Position numbers and translations under genes: made by a program | Source: Pseudodesulfovibrio thermohalotolerans | GTDB lineage: Bacteria; Desulfobacterota; Desulfovibrionia; Desulfovibrionales; Desulfovibrionaceae | NCBI RefSeq assembly: GCF_021353295.2 | Contig: NZ_CP120635.1 | Location: 62,001 to 126,000, forward strand | Length of the DNA stretch: 64,000 nucleotides | Direction of reading: 5' to 3' | Shown here: in pieces, positions 59,021 to 64,000 of the stretch | Numbering within the stretch: the first letter of the stretch is position 1 | Layout of the letters: each line of letters starts with the position of its first letter | The notes under the pieces: generated by a model | Database searches by the model: none | Seen by the model: the letters and a program-made list of their open reading frames with translations, nothing else | What the model was told of the DNA's origin: nothing

Positions 59021-59880
59021 GGGAGTTCCTCCATGACGCGCTTGAGAGCGTTCGGGATGTGCGGGACCAGCTCCCCGATCTGGGAGGCCGGAGTGGGGCG
59101 GGCCGCTTCGCCCGCGTACCGATTGGCCTGGGCCGCCATCTGCGCGGCCTTGGGCGCGGGCAGACCGTATTCCATCAGGGCGCAGGCCATGCCCGTGACC
59201 GTGTCGCCCGTGCCGCCCATGGCCTCCATGGCCTCTACGGACGGGCCGGTGATTTCCGCCAGGACGCCGGTGCGGTCCGCGATCCGGTCCGTGCTTCCCT
59301 TGACCAGCAGGCAGGTCGCCGCGTTGTCGTGTTCGTAGGCGCGCCGGATCAGCTCGGGTGCGCGATTCTCGTCTTGAAGGATGAAGCCGCGCGTGTAGAA
59401 CGGGTGCGGAGCCGTCTCGTCCGCGAGAAATGCCAATTCCCCGGCGTCCGGGGTGAACAGGGCGTATTCACCGGCCATGCCGCTCATCTTGGCCGCGTAC
59501 ATGAATCCGGCGTCGGCCACGAGGGCGGGCGGCCCGGCCATGGCCTGGGCGGCCATGAGCACCTTGTTGTGCCAGTCCACGTCGGGCTGGAGATAGTGAA
59601 AGGCCAGGGTGGTGCAGGTCCGCGAGGGCAGGACCTCGGTCAGGTGGCGGTAGAGCTCCCGGCTTCCCCGGCCGAGTCCTTCGTCCCCCACCAGCATGGC
59701 GTGGGGCGGCTCAATGCCGAGGAAGGCGCAGGCCGAGGCCGCGGCGGCCAGCAGTGCGGGCGTGCCCCGGTCGGGCGGCAGGGCGCGGTCGCCCACCGAG
59801 AGCGAGCCGTCGGCCAGGATGGCGGACGCGTCCAGCACGGGTACGGCCGGATCAGGCACTGTGCCGACTATTATGAGCAT
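59017..59880 (-). CDS. NAD(P)H-hydrate dehydratase-like (YjeF C-terminal/ribokinase fold) kinase
   Basis: 287 residues. Ribokinase-like fold with VADAGFMYAAKMSG, LFTPDAGELAFLAD and the ATP-site EAMGGTGDTVTGMACALMEYG. NAXD-type enzymes repair damaged NAD(P)H; the catalytic GTGD-equivalent is intact. Its place in a Se/S-carrier operon suggests another phosphoryl-transfer role. Start 59880 overlaps the DUF3343 stop region by 10 bases. Confidence 0.7.
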   Translation of the reverse strand: MLIIVGTVPDPAVPVLDASAILADGSLSVGDRALPPDRGTPALLAAAASACAFLGIEPPHAMLVGDEGLGRGSRELYRHLTEVLPSRTCTTLAFHYLQPDVDWHNKVLMAAQAMAGPPALVADAGFMYAAKMSGMAGEYALFTPDAGELAFLADETAPHPFYTRGFILQDENRAPELIRRAYEHDNAATCLLVKGSTDRIADRTGVLAEITGPSVEAMEAMGGTGDTVTGMACALMEYGLPAPKAAQMAAQANRYAGEAARPTPASQIGELVPHIPNALKRVMEELP

Positions 59881-60419
59881 AGGCGCAGCATCTCCGCGTG
59901 TGCCAGCTCCAGGGCGTAGCCGCAAAGGGTGTGGCCGATCTCCCTGGGGGCCGGGGCATTGTCCAGGGTGCGGCCGATGAGTCGGGCCGCGATGTACGGC
60001 ACGTCGGGGCAGCCGCCGCCGGACACGTTGACGATGGTTCGGGTGGATTTCTCCACGGTAAGTTTCATGTTGGCGGCGCGAACCATGAGGTGGTCGCCGA
60101 AATCCTTGATCTGGAACAGGTCCACAGGGGCGAGCAGCGGCCCGGTCACGGGCACGGTCTCCAGCGGTTCGGTCCCGGCCTCGGCCAGGGTGCGCAGGAT
60201 GTCGAGCTTCTCCATGAGCGGGAACTCCACCACCAGGTCGCACCCCTTCTGAATCTCCGGGGGCGGACCCATGACGCGGATTTCCCGGCCCGACTCCTTG
60301 AGCAGCTTTTCGGCCCGGATGACTTCGCTGGTGTGCTCGAAAACGAGCAGGCCCCGGTCCGCGCGCGATTGGCGGCGCGGACCGGAACTCTTTTTCCTGA
60401 ACAGATCGGTCAGGGCCAA
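59871..60419 (-). CDS. DUF3343 putative Se/S-carrier protein
   Basis: 182 residues. Residues about 20-95 are the DUF3343 domain (RGLLVFEHTSEVIRAEKLLKESGREIRVMGPPPEI), a small domain that pairs with TusA-like proteins and is thought to carry selenium or sulfur. The C-terminal 90 residues (VNVSGGGCPDVPYIAARLIG) are of unknown type. It probably starts at TTG 60419, 2 bases after the tusA-like stop, with GGGAG six bases upstream; no in-frame ATG fits. Confidence 0.75.
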   Translation of the reverse strand: MALTDLFRKKSSGPRRQSRADRGLLVFEHTSEVIRAEKLLKESGREIRVMGPPPEIQKGCDLVVEFPLMEKLDILRTLAEAGTEPLETVPVTGPLLAPVDLFQIKDFGDHLMVRAANMKLTVEKSTRTIVNVSGGGCPDVPYIAARLIGRTLDNAPAPREIGHTLCGYALELAHAEMLRLCS

Positions 60420-60421
60420 AT

Positions 60422-60640
60422 CTAGCTCCCGAGCAGTTTGAGGCGGTATTCGCCGCCGTCCTCGGTGATGGATTCAACCTTCCAGCCCTTGCCCTGAGCG
60501 GCGCGGGCCACGTTTTCCTTGGAAGCCTCGGTGTCCACCAGGACTTCGAGTTCGCCGGAGCCCATGGCCGCTATCTTGGCCAAGGTATCCAGTACCGGCT
60601 GGGGGCAGGAGAGGCCCCGTGCGTCGACTATTTCACTCAT
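60422..60640 (-). CDS. TusA-like sulfur/selenium carrier
   Basis: 72 residues: VDARGLSCPQPVLDTLAKI with the persulfide Cys in SCPQP, then the beta-alpha pattern of SirA/TusA/YedF-N. It hands on sulfane sulfur or selenium. It lies 9 bases after yedE and directly before DUF3343, as in seleno-YedE/YedF gene sets. Confidence 0.9.
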   Translation of the reverse strand: MSEIVDARGLSCPQPVLDTLAKIAAMGSGELEVLVDTEASKENVARAAQGKGWKVESITEDGGEYRLKLLGS

Positions 60641-60649
60641 GATATCCCC

Positions 60650-61735
60650 CTATGCAGCTTTTTTGCGCATGGTGAAACCGATGAACAGGCAGACGGCCAG
60701 GCCGATGAACACGGCGGCGATGCCGTGCGGGCCCACGCCCTTGGGCGAGCTGGCCAGACCGAAGTTGTGGGCGAAACCGGCGCCCACGATCATGCCGAGC
60801 ACGAACACGGCGGCGTCGCCGTCGCCCTCACCCGCCATGAACAGTTGTCTGCCGGGGCAGCCGCCGGCAAGGGCGAAGCACAGGCCCGCGAGGACCATGC
60901 CCATGAAGTTCCACAATCCCTGGGTGTGGGCCACGGGCTGGCCCGCAAAGCCCATGTGGAACTGGCCGAGGACCAGGTTGACCGCGAAGGCCGCCGCGAG
61001 CAGGGCCACGACGCCCAAGAGCAGGTGAACCTGTTTGAAGAGGATCAGATCGCGGAAGGCGCCCATGGTGCAGAACCGGCTGCGCTGAGCCAGTATGCCC
61101 ACCAGCAGGCCGACTGCCAGAGAGATGATCAGGGGCGCGTGCATGGCCCCGGGACCCTTGAGGCTGTAGAAGAGAACCCCGGATTTGGGCTCACCGGAAA
61201 CCTGCGGGTAGAGGAACATCAGGACAAGAAAACCGGCCATGACGAGGGGCATTATCAGCCCCACGGAGGCGTAGGTCTTTTGGCTGCGGCCCAGGTTGTA
61301 TCCCTGACGGAAGAACAGAGTGCCGATGCCGATGCCGACAATGAGCCCGGCCAGACCGAGAAGCGCGTTCAGATCGCCGCCCGCCAGCCGCAGGATGGCG
61401 CGCCACGGGCAGCCCAGGAAGACCAGGGCTCCGATCATGGCGAACACACCGAGGATGAAGCGGACGATGGGCGCGGAACCGGCCCTGGGCCGGAAGTCTT
61501 TGCCCACAAGGGCCGCGCCCAGAGAGCCGAGCACGAAGCCGATGATTTCCGGACGCATGTACTGGACCACGCCCGCCCTGTGCAGCCCCACGGCTCCGGC
61601 GATGTCGCGCTCAAAGCAGGCCACGCAGATGCCCATGTTCCCCGGGTTGCCCAGGTATTGCAGCAGCGCGGCAAGAGCGCCGATTACGAGCCCGACGGAA
61701 ATGATGCCTTTCCGCGAGGCAAAAAAGTTGGTCAT
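60650..61735 (-). CDS. yedE: YedE/YeeE-family transporter, seleno-YedE type
   Basis: 361 residues with about nine membrane segments and the double Cys motifs of the family: GNMGICVACFERDIAGA, FLGCPWRAILRLAGGD, RSRFCTMGAFRDLILF and LAGGCPGRQLFMAGEGDGDA. YeeE relatives import thiosulfate; this long version with TusA/DUF3343 neighbours is the proposed selenium importer. GGAGGAGG precedes ATG 61735. Confidence 0.9.
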   Translation of the reverse strand: MTNFFASRKGIISVGLVIGALAALLQYLGNPGNMGICVACFERDIAGAVGLHRAGVVQYMRPEIIGFVLGSLGAALVGKDFRPRAGSAPIVRFILGVFAMIGALVFLGCPWRAILRLAGGDLNALLGLAGLIVGIGIGTLFFRQGYNLGRSQKTYASVGLIMPLVMAGFLVLMFLYPQVSGEPKSGVLFYSLKGPGAMHAPLIISLAVGLLVGILAQRSRFCTMGAFRDLILFKQVHLLLGVVALLAAAFAVNLVLGQFHMGFAGQPVAHTQGLWNFMGMVLAGLCFALAGGCPGRQLFMAGEGDGDAAVFVLGMIVGAGFAHNFGLASSPKGVGPHGIAAVFIGLAVCLFIGFTMRKKAA

Positions 61736-61812
61736 ACCTCCTCCTTGCGTAATGTAAACAAAAAAAGCCCCCCAATTTCGACATGAAACATAGAGGAATA
61801 CTACGACTTGAA

Positions 61813-61842
61813 CCAATTCTTTCTATGTGTGTAAAGAATTGG
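61813..61842. promoter_or_regulatory. Perfect 10-bp inverted repeat upstream of yedE
   Basis: CCAATTCTTT (61813-61822) and AAAGAATTGG (61833-61842) with a 10-base spacer, in the AT-rich 160-base gap 78 bases upstream of the yedE start. It looks like a dimeric regulator site; no T-run supports a terminator. Confidence 0.5.
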
Positions 61843-61895
61843 AGCTATAGATTTTATGGATAGTTGACAGGAGGAAGGACGGCGGAGGGGCTCGA

Positions 61896-62843
61896 TCAGG
61901 GAGCCGCGCGTTCGATGTCGGACAGGGTCCGACGGAAGGTCTCGATCTGCGGCCCGCCCAGGGAGACGGCCTTGCGCGCGGCTTTGAGAGCCTCGTCGCG
62001 GCGGCCGAGTTCGTTGAGGACAAAGGCCAGGTTGTTGAAGGCGATGCCGCTGTCGGGCCTGGCTTCGGCGGCCCGGCGAAAGGCTTCGGCCGAGCCCTTG
62101 GCGTCACCTCCGGCGTAGCGGGTGTTGCCCAGTCCGATCCAGGCGTCGTGGCTGTTCGGCCAGCGGATCGCGGCCGAGGCATAGGCTTCCCTTGCGGCGG
62201 CGGGCTGTCCGGCCCGCTCCAGGCCCACGGCCCCTTCGAGCCACGGCTTTTCCTCGGCCACGGTGGGCAGGCGGGAAGGCGGCAGAACGAGCAGCCCCCA
62301 GAAGTCCGGCCCCCAGGTGTTCTCGAAGACCCTCCAGGGGGTGCGTTTCATCCGCGTCGGCCCGGAGTTGAGGATTACCTCGCCGGTTTCCCGGTCCAGG
62401 CCCACGACCACGGCGTAGTGCCAGACCGGATACCAGGAAAGGCCGAGATTCTGCAGCACGACCACCGGGACGCCTTCGGCGATTTCGGCGGAAAGGCTGT
62501 CCGCGCCATGGATGACGTAGGCCATGCGTCCGCGGCGTCGGGCGGCGGTAATCATGTCGGGCTGGATGCTGCCCTTGCGCGACGGTGTGTAGACCTGGGA
62601 AGTCAGCTCGTCGGGAAGTACGGGCAGGCCGCTCCAGGTCATGGCCATGGCCAGGGCGGCAGGGCCGCACTGGTATTCCTCCTGGGCATAGAAGGGCACG
62701 CCGTGGACGCGGTTCAGGGGGTCGCCAGAGGGCGAGGGAGGCATGACGCCTCCGTAGAGGCTGCATCCCGCTGCCAGGGCAAGGAGCAGCAATGCGAGAC
62801 AGGCGGCGGCCTTTTGGCCGCCGCCCGAAATCTGGTCAGGCAT
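61896..62843 (-). CDS. PA2778-family C39-like cysteine peptidase lipoprotein with TPRs
   Basis: 315 residues. Lipobox LALAAGC near residue 26; C39-like peptidase domain with catalytic Cys in YQCGPAALAMAMTWSG, His in PVWHYAVVVGLD and the following ILNSGP; then TPR repeats from about residue 220 (AREAYASAAIRWPNSHDAWIGLG, SGIAFNNLAFVLNELGRRDEA). It is outer-membrane or periplasm anchored. The PA2779-type gene is 9 bases upstream, the standard pairing. Substrate unknown. Confidence 0.88.
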   Translation of the reverse strand: MPDQISGGGQKAAACLALLLLALAAGCSLYGGVMPPSPSGDPLNRVHGVPFYAQEEYQCGPAALAMAMTWSGLPVLPDELTSQVYTPSRKGSIQPDMITAARRRGRMAYVIHGADSLSAEIAEGVPVVVLQNLGLSWYPVWHYAVVVGLDRETGEVILNSGPTRMKRTPWRVFENTWGPDFWGLLVLPPSRLPTVAEEKPWLEGAVGLERAGQPAAAREAYASAAIRWPNSHDAWIGLGNTRYAGGDAKGSAEAFRRAAEARPDSGIAFNNLAFVLNELGRRDEALKAARKAVSLGGPQIETFRRTLSDIERAAP

Positions 62844-62852
62844 GGGGACGGG

Positions 62853-63254
62853 CTAGTTCGCCTTTTTCACGAATGGGAAGACGTCCGTGGCCCCGGTCAT
62901 GTCGGTGATGAGCAGGATGATGAAGACCAGGACCGCCGCGCCGATCAGAACGCCGAAGAATCCGCCGCCTGCGGGCATGTCGCCCACCTGTTCCACGATG
63001 CGGTTGATCTCGGCGTCGGACAGGGCGTCAACGCGCTGTTCGACCTCGGCAACGGTCAATCCCTTGTTCTCCAGGATGCGCCGCACGTCGTCACGCTGCA
63101 ACTGCGCCTTGACGAAAGCTCGATTTTCCACGTTGTGGGTGGCCGACATGGATGCCTCGGTGGAGACGAGTCCCGCTCTGGCCGAGGCAACGTTCAAGGT
63201 GAGCAAGCAAAGAACTACCGTCAAACAGACTAATGATTTGAATTTACAGCGCAT
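62853..63254 (-). CDS. PA2779-family membrane protein
   Basis: 133 residues. Signal peptide (LVCLTVVLCLLTLNVASARA), a helical region (LQRDDVRRILENKGLTVAEVEQRVDALSD) and a C-terminal membrane segment (GGFFGVLIGAAVLVFIILLITDM). It always accompanies the PA2778 peptidase and may be its substrate or inhibitor. AGGGACAC precedes the ATG. Confidence 0.85.
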   Translation of the reverse strand: MRCKFKSLVCLTVVLCLLTLNVASARAGLVSTEASMSATHNVENRAFVKAQLQRDDVRRILENKGLTVAEVEQRVDALSDAEINRIVEQVGDMPAGGGFFGVLIGAAVLVFIILLITDMTGATDVFPFVKKAN

Positions 63255-63395
63255 TTATTGTGTCCCTCCAGATTTTGACATGTCAACGCCTAGTAATAAT
63301 ATAGCTCAAGAGGGGAACCTTGGCAAACGGAAGCTGGTCGGCATCGGGCCACGCCGCTCTTGACACCGCTTGCCGATCTCCTGCAAGGAACGGCC

Positions 63396-64000
63396 ATGCA
63401 CAATCTTATAGAGCTGAACAAGAACGATCTTGAGGCCTTTGTGGCTGAGGACCTGAAGGAGCCGCGCTACCGGGCGGAACAGATATGGCAGTGGCTGTGG
63501 CAGAAACGCGTGCGCGACGTGGAAGCCATGACCAACCTGTCCAAGCCTCTCCGCGAGAAGCTCGCCTCTTTGGCGGTCATTGCCTGGCCCGAGATAGCCA
63601 GGGTGGCCGAGAGCAGCGACGGGACCATCAAATTTCTGCTCAGGCTCGGCGACGGCAAGCTCATTGAGACCGTGCTCATCCCCATGCAGGACCGCTACTC
63701 CCAGTGTCTGTCCACGCAGGTGGGCTGCGCCATGGCCTGCACCTTCTGCAACACCGGGCAGCTCGGCTTCGAGCGCAACCTGACCTACGGCGAGATCATG
63801 GGTCAGATCCTGGTGGGCCGCCAGTACCTTGAGGACCAGGGGATGAACCCTCTCAAAAATCTCGTGTTCATGGGCATGGGCGAGCCCCTGCTCAACCTGG
63901 ACACCCTCATCAGGGTTCTGACCGACCTGCCGTGCGAGCGTGGGCTGTCCCTGTCCTGGCGGCGGTCCATGGTTTCCACCGTGGGCTTTCCCGACAAGCT
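63396..64000 (+). CDS. rlmN: 23S rRNA (adenine(2503)-C2)-methyltransferase, 3' end outside window
   Basis: 201 residues are visible from ATG 63396 (CAAGGAACGG upstream). N-terminal HhH-like part (NDLEAFVAEDLKEPRYRAEQIWQWLW), YSQCLSTQVGCAMACTFC with the radical SAM C-x3-C-x2-C, and NLVFMGMGEPLLNLD. It methylates A2503 of 23S rRNA and A37 of some tRNAs. The frame runs open off the window. Confidence 0.96.
   Translation, partial: MHNLIELNKNDLEAFVAEDLKEPRYRAEQIWQWLWQKRVRDVEAMTNLSKPLREKLASLAVIAWPEIARVAESSDGTIKFLLRLGDGKLIETVLIPMQDRYSQCLSTQVGCAMACTFCNTGQLGFERNLTYGEIMGQILVGRQYLEDQGMNPLKNLVFMGMGEPLLNLDTLIRVLTDLPCERGLSLSWRRSMVSTVGFPDK

Noticed and set aside
1..64000. CRISPR arrays and rRNA genes
   Set aside because: No regularly spaced direct repeats and no rRNA-like conserved stretches were seen.

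Overview
The window looks like chromosome of a high-GC sulfate-reducing deltaproteobacterium of the Desulfovibrio/Pseudodesulfovibrio type. The evidence is an orange-protein-type ATPase/cofactor cluster, two aldehyde:ferredoxin oxidoreductase loci with dedicated polyferredoxins, a YedE/TusA/Se-S-carrier cluster, Cys-rich PAS sensors and a PEP-CTERM protein. The organism is inferred from gene content only.

Left part (1-5913): an envelope-stress-like operon. It runs from an ECF sigma factor (cut by the window edge) through its zinc anti-sigma factor, a CpxP/Spy-like periplasmic protein, a LolD/MacB-like ATPase, an FtsX-type permease and a LolA-like periplasmic protein to an outer-membrane beta-barrel. 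It ends in AT-rich DNA that abuts the 3' portion of a tRNA-Glu gene.

Between 5914 and 18634 lies a very GC-rich aldehyde/alcohol oxidation block: a Tat-exported ferredoxin, AOR, a B12-radical-SAM enzyme, an iron alcohol dehydrogenase, a histidine kinase and a sigma-54 response regulator, then a DUF389 membrane protein and a chemoreceptor. This block ends with the 5' portion of a tRNA-Glu gene. The two tRNA pieces share a 22-bp core around the anticodon and together make one perfect tRNA-Glu. The block is therefore bounded by att-like sites.

From 18635 to about 21797 is more AT-rich element DNA with a secreted nuclease, a small unknown gene and a large serine recombinase. The recombinase abuts a comM/yifB gene whose 5' part is missing. 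From there on the DNA looks like ordinary chromosome.

22284-36376: interspersed hairpin repeats; an orange-protein-like cluster (a DUF134-cofactor-domain fusion, two MinD-type ferredoxin ATPases, a NifX-like protein and a receiver domain); PACE and LysE exporters; a 56-residue winged-helix protein; an MltF-like lytic transglycosylase; an RRM protein; purD and purE; a GspL/M/N-like trio; a half glycosyltransferase; a universal stress protein; and a solute-binding protein.

36498-53630: a PEP-CTERM protein; glnA (alpha type); an ArsR-controlled permease plus thioredoxin-like protein with two matching operators; NfeD/slipin; a nucleoside salvage operon (binding lipoprotein-like protein, cdd, deoC, deoA, deoB); tRNA-Phe; a second AOR with a four-cluster ferredoxin; and a glycosyltransferase.

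53881-64000: a diguanylate cyclase; a four-gene podovirus-like head module (portal, Bbp19-like, scaffold-like) with no other phage genes; a selenium/sulfur trafficking operon (yedE, tusA-like, DUF3343, NAXD-like kinase, DUF1858); the PA2778/PA2779 pair; and the start of rlmN.
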